Shown here: positions 8,149 to 13,288 of the stretch, in pieces
Position numbering within the stretch: position 1 is the stretch's first letter
Layout of the letters: each line of letters starts with the position of its first letter
Assembly: GCA_001771615.1 (NCBI GenBank)
Contig: MEUF01000023.1
Span: 1-13,346, forward strand
Origin: a candidate division WOR-1 bacterium RIFOXYB2_FULL_48_7
GTDB taxonomy: Bacteria; Margulisbacteria; WOR-1; O2-12-FULL-45-9; XYB2-FULL-48-7
Direction of reading: 5' to 3'
Length of the DNA: 13,346 nt
The notes under the pieces: generated by a model
The model's input: the letters and a program-made list of their open reading frames with translations, nothing else
Database searches by the model: none
Told to the model about the DNA's origin: nothing
Translations under genes and position numbers: made by a program

Positions 8149-10354
8149 GCATTGGCCTTGGCTGTTTTTTGCTCTGGTTGTGTTGCTTTTTTTTGCCAAA
8201 TATCTTGACGGACAACATATTTTTGCCTATAAGGACCTTTCCCGTTATTTTTATCCCCTCCGGCAATTAATGGTTGAACAGGCCTGGGCCGGCCATTGGC
8301 CTTTGTGGAATCCTTATATTTTTTGTGGTTTTCCGCTTTTGGCCACGCTGCAAAGCTGCGTTTTTTACCCCGTTAGTGTGATTTATTACCTGTTGCCGTT
8401 CAATTTGGCCTTTAATTATTATCTTATTGCCCATTATTTTCTGGCTGCCTGTTTTATGTATCTTCTTTTGCGGCACTACCAACTGCAAAAGATGCCGTCA
8501 GTCTTTGGCGCCTTGAGCTGGACATTCTCCGGCTATCTATTGTCAGTTTCAAATATGAATACTACTTTGTCGTCGGTTATCTGGTTGCCGCTGGTCTTGA
8601 TGGTTTTTGATAAAGGGCTGGCCAGGCCAGGTTATTATCTTCCTCCTTTATCTTTGCTGTTGGGGATAATGTTCCTTGGCGGGGAGCCGACAATCTATTA
8701 CATCACCGCCTGGATTCTTTTGGCTTATGCCCTGGTGTTTGCCAGTAACAAAATTAACGCAGTCTTGTATTTGTTTCTCGGTTATCTGTTTTCTCTTGGT
8801 TTGGTTGCCATCCAATTGTTGCCATTTTTAGAATTATCCAGGCTTTCCGATCGAGTTGTGCGGACGACCTGGGAGATTGTCAGCTTTCGCTCTTTTCCGC
8901 CGCGGGAGACGCTAACTTTTCTTTTGCCATATTTATTTGGTAACCCAACTTTGCCGGGGAATTATTCGGAGGCGCTGTTAGGCCAGCAATTACAAGACTG
9001 GCTAAATTCCGCCTATTTGGGTCTGGTGACTGTTGTTTGCGCCTTTGCGGCCAACTGGAAAGACAAAAAGATTGTTTTCTTTTGGTCCCTGGCCGGCACC
9101 GGCCTGATTATGGCTTTTGGTGAATATACCCCTATATATAAGCTGCTATACACTTTTGTCCCGGGCCTTGGCTTAATCCGTTTCCCGGTCAAATATTTGT
9201 TTATGACCACCATGGCAGTGTCTGTTTTAGCCGCTTTTGGTTTTCAGGGCTTGCTAGAGGAGCGGCGCAGGGATAGCCTCTTAGCCTGGATATTTGGCTT
9301 ATTGGTCTCAATTAGTTTTTTGATCACGCTTATTTTTTGGCTGAATTTGCAGGCAATTTATAACTATCTTGTACAACAATACCCGCAGACTATCCCAATA
9401 GAGTTTTTCAATAATCTGGCCAATATCCTGCAGTTTGATTTGCTAACGATGATCTATGCCACTATATTTCTTTTTATTTTTTGGGTCCTGTTTCTTTTGT
9501 TTAGTAAAAAAAAGCTAAAAACTGCCTGGTTTGCTGTCAGCCTGATTTTGCTGGCCCTGGCAGATCTTGTCGCCAATGGGGCGTCGATCCCGGTCGGCTG
9601 TTCCCGTCAGGTTTATGAGCAGCGTCCAGATTTTTATCGCTTGATGCAAAAAGACAAGCAGCTATATCGTTTTTACTACACTCATCAGCTTGATATGGAA
9701 AATCGTTATCTATTTGGCGAGACTTTTGAGCAGGGGTTGATTGAGGCAAAAACCAATTTAGCCGCCAATTGGCCGATGATCTTTCGCCTTTACAACTTTA
9801 TGGGTTATGATTCGATCCGCCCATTGCCGCTGGCCCAATTTGATATCAATGTTTTGACCGACGACAAGCTGCCCCGGACCCATAAATACCTGTCTCTTTT
9901 TAATGTTAAGTATTTCGCGGCTACCAAGCCTCTTCATCTTCAGGGCTTTCGCCTGATCAGCCACAAATATCAGTATGGTTTGCCGCTTTATTATTATGAA
10001 AACCGGCAAGTTATGCCCAGGGCATATTTTCTTAATGAAAAATTAGCCCCTGACCGGCGGATTGGCCAGGCGGAAATCGTCCTTTACGATTATGATCGGG
10101 TAAGCCTAAAATGCCGGACAAAAAAGGCGTCCTTGTTGTTCTTAAGCGATGCTTATTATCCCGGGTGGCAGGCAACTGTCGATGGTAAGGCCGAACATAT
10201 TATCCGCGCCAATGATTTATTCCGGGCGGTTGCAATCCCGGCTGGGAACCATCAAGTTGAATTTGCTTATCAGCCGGCTAGTTTTCGTTGGGGGATGATC
10301 ATCTCACTCTTGTCCGCGGTCGCTCTTTTGGTAATCCATTTCAAGACCAGATAA
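8132..10354 (+). CDS. YfhO-family integral membrane protein
   Basis: A 740-residue membrane protein of the bacterial YfhO family (PF09586), related to GT-C glycosyltransferases; characterised Gram-positive members decorate envelope polymers with sugars, but the role of this one is unknown. After a first helix (about residues 9-25) comes an external loop with YKDLSRYFYP (Asp35, the position where GT-C enzymes have an acidic catalytic or metal residue) and LWNPYIFCGFPLLA, both family-typical. About ten more hydrophobic segments run to about residue 485. The C-terminal soluble domain contains LSDAYYPGWQATVDGK (Trp679) and FRAVAIPAGNHQVEFAYQP, and one last helix anchors the C-terminus. The ATG lies within the last 17 bases of the ATPase gene. 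No terminator is seen downstream. Confidence 0.88.
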   Translation: MSFFRKHWPWLFFALVVLLFFAKYLDGQHIFAYKDLSRYFYPLRQLMVEQAWAGHWPLWNPYIFCGFPLLATLQSCVFYPVSVIYYLLPFNLAFNYYLIAHYFLAACFMYLLLRHYQLQKMPSVFGALSWTFSGYLLSVSNMNTTLSSVIWLPLVLMVFDKGLARPGYYLPPLSLLLGIMFLGGEPTIYYITAWILLAYALVFASNKINAVLYLFLGYLFSLGLVAIQLLPFLELSRLSDRVVRTTWEIVSFRSFPPRETLTFLLPYLFGNPTLPGNYSEALLGQQLQDWLNSAYLGLVTVVCAFAANWKDKKIVFFWSLAGTGLIMAFGEYTPIYKLLYTFVPGLGLIRFPVKYLFMTTMAVSVLAAFGFQGLLEERRRDSLLAWIFGLLVSISFLITLIFWLNLQAIYNYLVQQYPQTIPIEFFNNLANILQFDLLTMIYATIFLFIFWVLFLLFSKKKLKTAWFAVSLILLALADLVANGASIPVGCSRQVYEQRPDFYRLMQKDKQLYRFYYTHQLDMENRYLFGETFEQGLIEAKTNLAANWPMIFRLYNFMGYDSIRPLPLAQFDINVLTDDKLPRTHKYLSLFNVKYFAATKPLHLQGFRLISHKYQYGLPLYYYENRQVMPRAYFLNEKLAPDRRIGQAEIVLYDYDRVSLKCRTKKASLLFLSDAYYPGWQATVDGKAEHIIRANDLFRAVAIPAGNHQVEFAYQPASFRWGMIISLLSAVALLVIHFKTR

Positions 10355-10360
10355 TTATTA

Positions 10361-10395
10361 TCTACTCTCAACTATCCACTCTCTACTTTCTATCT
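10361..10395 (+). repeat. Pyrimidine-rich low-complexity spacer
   Basis: The gap between yfhO and the convergent tRNA-His is a run of CTACTCTC/CTATCC/CTCTACTTTC-like units with almost no G on this strand. It has no hairpin and no T-run on either strand, so I see no intrinsic terminator for either neighbour here. Confidence 0.5.
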
Positions 10396-10473
10396 TGGGG
10401 TGAGTGAGGAGACTTGAACTCCCAACCCCCAGATCCACAATCTGGTGCTCTAACCAGTTGAGCTACACCCACC
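10396..10473 (-). tRNA. tRNA-His (GTG)
   Basis: Complete cloverleaf on the minus strand: acceptor GTGGGTG with CACTCAC, D-arm GCTC/GAGC, anticodon stem CCAGA/TCTGG with loop TTGTGGA (anticodon GTG), T-arm GGGAG-TTCAAGT-CTCCT. It has the tRNA-His hallmark of an extra G at -1 opposite C73. The CCA tail is encoded (TGG at 10396-10398 on the plus strand), unlike the other tRNAs here. Confidence 0.97.
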
Positions 10474-10483
10474 AAGAAATTTC

Positions 10484-10492
10484 ATTTTATCA
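10484..10492 (-). promoter_or_regulatory. Extended -10 promoter for tRNA-His
   Basis: Read on the minus strand, TGATAAAAT is TG, one base, then TAAAAT (10484-10489). It would start transcription near 10478, about four bases before the mature tRNA. Its upstream edge directly adjoins the -35 of the divergent promoter at 10494-10522. Confidence 0.5.
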
Positions 10493-10493
10493 C

Positions 10494-10522
10494 TTGACCG
10501 CGGCTTAGGCAAATGCTACTAT
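10494..10522 (+). promoter_or_regulatory. Sigma-70-type promoter for the RRM protein gene
   Basis: TTGACC (10494-10499), exactly 17 nt, then TACTAT (10517-10522), with TG two bases before the -10 (extended -10). This is the best promoter in the window. Predicted start near 10529 gives a leader of about 130 nt before the gene. Confidence 0.75.
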
Positions 10523-10528
10523 TAACGT

Positions 10529-10658
10529 GTTAAAGGGTCGAAGTTAATGGTTTTTATGACGAAAGAATGCTGCATCTTTAGTCGAATGAGTCACCCCTTC
10601 GTTTGGGCCTCGGATCCATTAATCGCAGAAAATCCCACAAATGGAGACGCAACATAAT
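10529..10658 (+). promoter_or_regulatory. Long 5' leader of the RRM gene with hairpin
   Basis: The transcribed leader contains a hairpin at 10558-10583: AAAG and ATG (10562-10569, one bulged A) pair with CATCTTT (10573-10579), and GAC pairs with GTC outside a mismatch. AAGGGT and CGAAG near 10533-10542 can also pair with CACCCCTTCG near 10592-10601. The length and structure suggest post-transcriptional control, as in cold-shock mRNAs, but I recognise no known riboswitch. Confidence 0.35.
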
Positions 10659-10913
10659 ATGAAAAGCATATTTGTTGGCAATCTGCCATGGTCAATCAAG
10701 GACGAAGACCTACAGAGCAAATTCACTGAATTTGGTACTGTGATCTCTGCCCGTGTCGTAAAAGACAAGATGACCGGTAGATCCCGCGGTTTCGGATTTG
10801 TTGACATGGAGGACGCGGACGCCGATAAAGCCATTGCTGCAATGACTGGCTTTAAATGGGGCGATCGTGAGCTGACTGTCAATGAGGCCAAGCCAAAAAC
10901 GAACAGCCGTTAA
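10659..10913 (+). CDS. Small RRM-domain RNA-binding protein
   Basis: An 84-residue protein that is a single RNA recognition motif, like the bacterial and cyanobacterial Rbp proteins, which are often cold-induced and bind single-stranded RNA. RNP2 is IFVGNL (residues 4-9) and RNP1 is RGFGFVDM (43-50); the two core aromatics of RNP1 are present, while its last position is Met rather than Phe/Tyr. A short Lys-rich tail follows (NEAKPKTNSR). I start it at ATG 10659 because family members begin MKxIFVGNLP and GGAG lies upstream, though 12 bases away, which is long. An in-frame ATG at 10641 would add six residues (METQHN) without a Shine-Dalgarno. It is a single-gene transcript with its own promoter and terminator. 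Confidence 0.93.
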   Translation: MKSIFVGNLPWSIKDEDLQSKFTEFGTVISARVVKDKMTGRSRGFGFVDMEDADADKAIAAMTGFKWGDRELTVNEAKPKTNSR

Positions 10914-10936
10914 TTTCGGACTGCATCGTTGAAATC

Positions 10937-10973
10937 AAAGCCCCCTGGAGTCAAATCCCGGGGGCTTTTTTTT
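10937..10973 (+). terminator. Strong rho-independent terminator after the RRM gene
   Basis: AAAGCCCCC (10937-10945) pairs with GGGGGCTTT (10960-10968) across a 14-nt loop and is followed by eight Ts (10966-10973). Confidence 0.93.
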
Positions 10974-11001
10974 GAAATTTTACCCCTTTTTGTTCGATAA
11001 C
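10972..11001 (+). promoter_or_regulatory. Weak candidate promoter for the 192-aa gene
   Basis: TTGAAA (10972-10977), 18 nt, GATAAC (10996-11001). The predicted start near 11008 leaves room only for the AGAGGTG ribosome-binding site before ATG 11019. A strong terminator lies directly upstream, so the gene needs a promoter here, but the match is modest. Confidence 0.3.
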
Positions 11002-11018
11002 TATTAGAGAGGTGTCAA

Positions 11019-11597
11019 ATGGCCTTAAGAGCCGTTGCCAATGAATTTTTGCCCGCTACAGTAAAGTCTACGCGAACATTTTATATAGGCTCACGCTTTA
11101 ATACCCAAATGCTGGCAGATTTTCCAGCCAGATGTTTAGGGAATATCAAGCGTTTTCTGACTTTGCCGATGGGAAAGAGCGGAGTGATGGATGGCGAATA
11201 TAAATTGCGGGGTAATTCCCGCGCAGTTATGATGATGTCGGTTGATACATTATATGATGATTTAAAAGATATTTCTCTACTCAATGGCAGTAGAAAAAAA
11301 CATGAAAAAATGCTGCAAATATTTCAGGCTCAAAGGGATATATGCCAGGAGTTACAAGATCGGATTACTCACGAAACTCAGGAGGCTTTTGAGGAAACAC
11401 TGGTTGCTAATTATCCTGCCTTGCCAGGGGAAAGCCGGGAGGCAACCAGGCGGCGGGCAAAACAAGACCCAGAATATTTAGTGTCGATTGCTCCTTTACT
11501 GGCGCCGTTTGAAGCTTTAGCCGTAGATTATATAAAACAGATGGAAGTTGCCCTGACCAGGATAACAGGGCTTTTTACTGATCCCACAGCCAATTAA
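11019..11597 (+). CDS. Hypothetical protein, 192 aa
   Basis: I do not recognise this protein. The start is well supported: ATG with AGAGGTG six bases upstream. It is predicted soluble, with no signal peptide or membrane helix. The N-terminal third contains KSTRTFYIGSRFNTQM and a basic stretch around NIKRFLTLPMGKSG; a highly charged, mostly helical segment (about 88-130: SRKKHEKMLQIFQAQRDICQ and HETQEAFEETL) could form a coiled coil; then comes a basic patch, REATRRRAKQDPEYL, and a C-terminal helix. Codon use looks like its neighbours, so it is probably a real native gene. It is convergent with srkA and their stop codons overlap. Confidence 0.75.
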   Translation: MALRAVANEFLPATVKSTRTFYIGSRFNTQMLADFPARCLGNIKRFLTLPMGKSGVMDGEYKLRGNSRAVMMMSVDTLYDDLKDISLLNGSRKKHEKMLQIFQAQRDICQELQDRITHETQEAFEETLVANYPALPGESREATRRRAKQDPEYLVSIAPLLAPFEALAVDYIKQMEVALTRITGLFTDPTAN

Positions 11598-12553
11598 AAA
11601 ATCTGCTGATGAACTATTTCCTGCAGCTCTTTGATGACTTCGGTCCAATAACGTTTGCTGCCGGCGTCCGGGAAATGACGGGGGAATTCGCTTTCTTTAT
11701 GTTGGATCGCCAGCCAGGCGAGGTAATGAACGATTCTCATTCCTCTTAGGACTGGGACCAGCGCCAGCGATCTTCTGCTGAAATCACGGAAAACTGAATA
11801 GCCCTCTAAAAACCAGGCTAGTTCATTTGGTGATTGTTCAGGGGAGTCGGGTAATAACATCCAGAGATCTTGAACCGGCGGGCCGATACAGAGGTCGTCA
11901 AAGTCAATGATATATATGCCTTCGTTCGGCCGGAATATTAAATTGCCTTTATGGCAATCTCCGTGTAGTAATATCCTTTCCTGGCCCTGGAAGAGTGGGG
12001 CGCTCTTTTTAATGAATAGCTCAACTGTATTGCATAATGCTGTTTGGAATTCCGGCAACAGGTAGCCGCTTTCCAGGATGGTTTTAAGGTGCTGCCTGGT
12101 GGCGATTTCCGGTTCCCAGGTTAGGCGGGAAGAGGCGGTATGTTTAGCCCCAATAACATGGCTTTTAGCCAAAAGGCGGCCGATAATTTTCCAGGTTTCC
12201 TTATCAAACTCATCCATTGCCCGGCCTCCCTTTTTCGGGAAGAGCGCAAAGTTGATTTGGCCGCAAGGAAAGAGGGTTTGCCCATTGAGGCTTTGGGGGG
12301 CAATAACTGGCAGCCCTTCCGCCGCCAGCTCTGCCACAAAAGCATGTTCTTCCTTAATCATCTTGTCAGACCAGCGATTTGGGCGGTAAAACTTGGCAAT
12401 TAGCCGCTCGTTGTTATCTAACCGTTCCAACTCATATACCCGGTTGATATAGCTGTTGCGGCGAAGGCAAATATTGCTTAAAGAGGCATTAATCGCCTGT
12501 TCAACGGCCTTAAAGATATGATCAGGCAGTAAATCCTGCCAAATATTGTCCAT
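11594..12553 (-). CDS. srkA: Stress response kinase SrkA/RdoA-type Ser/Thr protein kinase
   Basis: A 319-residue kinase of the aminoglycoside phosphotransferase/choline kinase fold, closely resembling E. coli YihE (SrkA/RdoA, 328 aa), which protects cells under envelope and antibiotic stress. Shared landmarks, in order: NSYINRVYE (33-41), AKFYRPNRW with probable ATP-binding Lys54, EEH, NGQTLFP, FPKKGGR, GRLLAKSH, catalytic loop HGDCHKGN (197-204, Asp199), metal-binding IDFDD (217-220), QDLWMLL and HYLAWLA, and a C-terminal FPRHFPDAGSKRYW. All expected catalytic residues are present. The N-terminus aligns with the E. coli protein, supporting the ATG at 12553. No Shine-Dalgarno is seen; an extended -10 sits seven bases before the start codon. 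Its stop shares TTAA with the convergent gene. Confidence 0.9.
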   Translation of the reverse strand: MDNIWQDLLPDHIFKAVEQAINASLSNICLRRNSYINRVYELERLDNNERLIAKFYRPNRWSDKMIKEEHAFVAELAAEGLPVIAPQSLNGQTLFPCGQINFALFPKKGGRAMDEFDKETWKIIGRLLAKSHVIGAKHTASSRLTWEPEIATRQHLKTILESGYLLPEFQTALCNTVELFIKKSAPLFQGQERILLHGDCHKGNLIFRPNEGIYIIDFDDLCIGPPVQDLWMLLPDSPEQSPNELAWFLEGYSVFRDFSRRSLALVPVLRGMRIVHYLAWLAIQHKESEFPRHFPDAGSKRYWTEVIKELQEIVHQQIF

Positions 12554-12560
12554 TAACTGA

Positions 12561-12569
12561 ATAATAGCA
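12561..12569 (-). promoter_or_regulatory. Extended -10 promoter directly before srkA
   Basis: On the minus strand, TGCTATTAT (TG, one base, TATTAT at 12561-12566) ends seven bases before the ATG. Transcription would begin within a base or so of the start codon, giving a leaderless mRNA. No -35 match is evident. Confidence 0.45.
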
Positions 12570-12604
12570 GAATTTTGCCTGTTTGACCTCGTTTTTCCCT
12601 CGTG

Positions 12605-12625
12605 ATAGACTTAAAAACAGTCTAT
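12605..12625. repeat. Short inverted repeat
   Basis: ATAGACT (12605-12611) and AGTCTAT (12619-12625) form a 7-bp stem with a 7-nt loop upstream of the repeat/tRNA region. No T-run follows on either strand, so it is not an obvious terminator. Confidence 0.4.
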
Positions 12626-12640
12626 TAATCCTGTAGCTTG

Positions 12641-12714
12641 TCCCGATGATCATTGATGTTTGATAGTTATGGAATCATCGGGATCCCGCTGCAATAATTT
12701 AATATGGGGCGGGA
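12641..12714. mobile_element. Palindromic doublet element 1 (in D-loop of tRNA-Pro copy 1)
   Basis: 74 bp made of two head-to-tail hairpins. The first is TCCCGATGAT (12641-12650) with ATCATCGGGA (12674-12683), 10 bp; the second is TCCCGC (12684-12689) with GCGGGA (12709-12714). They abut at a CGGGATCCCG palindrome. The element ends TCCCG...CGGGA and shows no target duplication. It shares an ATGGAATC segment (12669-12676) with element 2. Confidence 0.8.
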
Positions 12715-12752
12715 GTAGAGCGCCTGGTTTGGGACCAGGAGGTCGCAGGTTC

Positions 12753-12833
12753 TCCCGACGGTCGTAATAAAAGAATAATAATGGAATCGTCGGGATCCCG
12801 ACTTTCGATAATTGATATAATGATGCGTCGGGA
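12753..12833. mobile_element. Palindromic doublet element 2 (in T-loop of tRNA-Pro copy 1)
   Basis: 81 bp with the same design as element 1: TCCCGACG (12753-12760) with CGTCGGGA (12788-12795), then TCCCGAC (12796-12802) with GTCGGGA (12827-12833). The junction is a perfect 14-bp palindrome, GTCGGGATCCCGAC (12789-12802). The loops are A/T-rich and differ from those of element 1 except for ATGGAATC before the junction. No target duplication is visible. Confidence 0.8.
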
Positions 12834-12867
12834 AAATCCTGTTAGTATCTATAGTGGGTTGATTGAT

Positions 12868-12977
12868 CGGGGAGTAGCTTAGCCCCGACGTTCGTTAAAT
12901 TTAAATATGGTGGAACGGTCGGGATCCCGATGATTTCATCATTAATATAAAATAATTAATGACCATCGGGACTTGGT
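12868..12977 (+). pseudogene. Second tRNA-Pro remnant, interrupted in the D-loop
   Basis: CGGGGAGTAGCTTAG (12868-12882) equals the first 15 bases of the intact tRNA-Pro. After element 3 the sequence resumes with CTTGGT (12972-12977), together matching the first 21 bases exactly; the break falls between positions 15 and 16 in the D-loop. Beyond 12977 it no longer matches, so only the 5' end survives. The six-base downstream match alone is short and could be chance, but it lies exactly at the element border as in copy 1. Confidence 0.65.
12883..12971. mobile_element. Palindromic doublet element 3 (in tRNA-Pro copy 2)
   Basis: 89 bp. The first hairpin is CCCGACGTTC (12884-12893) with GAAC and GTCGGG (12913-12923, one bulged G); the second is TCCCGATG (12925-12932) with CATCGGGA (12964-12971), with an inner 8-bp stem TCATTAAT/ATTAATGA (12939-12946, 12955-12962). 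The hairpins meet at TCGGGATCCCGA (12919-12930). The first base is C rather than T. The lengths of the hairpins vary between the three elements while the ends stay fixed. Confidence 0.78.
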
Positions 12978-13002
12978 TCAAGAGCTGTTTAATCCGTAGA
13001 AT
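12973..13002 (+). promoter_or_regulatory. Candidate promoter of the tRNA cluster
   Basis: TTGGTT (12973-12978), 18 nt, TAGAAT (12997-13002); predicted start near 13009, about 11 bases before tRNA-Pro. The -10 is good and the -35 only fair. The -35 overlaps the bases that look like the D-loop relic of the broken tRNA-Pro. Confidence 0.4.
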
Positions 13003-13019
13003 GTTCGATGTTATCTTGG

Positions 13020-13093
13020 CGGGGAGTAGCTTAGCTTGGTAGAGCGCCTGGTTTGGGACCAGGAGGTCGCAGGTTCAAATCCTGTCTCCCCGA
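13020..13093 (+). tRNA. tRNA-Pro (TGG)
   Basis: Intact cloverleaf: acceptor CGGGGAG with CTCCCCG, discriminator A, D-arm GCTT/GAGC, anticodon stem CCTGG/CCAGG with loop TTTGGGA (anticodon TGG), T-arm GCAGG-TTCAAAT-CCTGT. CCA is not encoded. This is the intact relative of the two broken copies upstream. Confidence 0.97.
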
Positions 13094-13101
13094 TATTTTA
13101 A

Positions 13102-13175
13102 GGGCCCGTAGCTCAGTTGGATAGAGCAACGGATTTCTAATCCGTTGGTCGGAGGTTCGAATCCTCTCGGGCCCG
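13102..13175 (+). tRNA. tRNA-Arg (TCT)
   Basis: Acceptor GGGCCCG with CGGGCCC, discriminator G, D-arm GCTC/GAGC, anticodon stem ACGGA/TCCGT with loop TTTCTAA (anticodon TCT), T-arm GGAGG-TTCGAAT-CCTCT. CCA is not encoded. It lies eight bases after tRNA-Pro, so both are likely cut from one transcript. Confidence 0.97.
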
Positions 13176-13184
13176 AACTTTTGT

Positions 13185-13266
13185 GGGCGAGTGGCGGAAT
13201 TGGCAGACGCGCTGGACTTAGGATCCAGTGGGTAACACCATGGAGGTTCAACTCCTCTCTCGCCCA
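13185..13266 (+). tRNA. tRNA-Leu (TAG)
   Basis: Class II tRNA of 82 nt with a longer variable arm. Acceptor GGGCGAG with CTCGCCC, discriminator A as required for Leu; anticodon stem CTGGA/TCCAG with loop CTTAGGA (anticodon TAG); T-arm GGAGG-TTCAACT-CCTCT. CCA is not encoded. Confidence 0.96.
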
Positions 13267-13288
13267 TGTTAAAATTAATCTAATATAG

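Larger units (their letters stand above)
12634..12842 (+). pseudogene. tRNA-Pro (TGG) copy interrupted in D-loop and T-loop by two palindromic elements
   Basis: Three pieces, TAGCTTG (12634-12640), the 38 bases 12715-12752 and AAATCCTGT (12834-12842), join into 54 nt identical to bases 13-66 of the intact tRNA-Pro at 13020. The first break lies between the two conserved Gs of the D-loop (G18/G19 in standard numbering), the second between C56 and A57 of the T-loop. The anticodon arm with TGG is intact. The acceptor strands are not recognisable outside these pieces (upstream reads TTAATCCTG, downstream TAGTATC), so I call it a pseudogene unless processing or trans arrangement supplies them. Confidence 0.85.

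Noticed and set aside
12710..12758. Functional armless mini-tRNA made of CGGGAG, the anticodon arm and CTCCCG
   Set aside because: The pairing CGGGAG/CTCCCG is formed by the ends of elements 1 and 2, not by tRNA acceptor strands; the missing D and T pieces are found on the far sides of the elements.
12634..12888. Circularly permuted tRNA-Pro (5' fragment at 12868 lying downstream of the 3' part)
   Set aside because: A permuted gene needs the 3' acceptor strand CTCCCCGA after AAATCCTGT and before the 5' strand; TAGTATC is there instead. Fragments of two tandem broken copies explain it better.
12641..12971. CRISPR array
   Set aside because: There are only three units of different length, with no constant direct repeat plus unique spacer pattern; the repeated parts are inverted repeat ends.
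13009..13017. TGTTATCTT as an extended -10 for the tRNA cluster
   Set aside because: It ends two bases before the mature tRNA-Pro, so transcription would start inside the tRNA.
13031..13267. Minus-strand 78-aa open frame over the tRNA cluster
   Set aside because: It is the antisense of three intact tRNAs; its GPERIRTSDQRIRN-like text is a well-known spurious product of tRNA genes read backwards.
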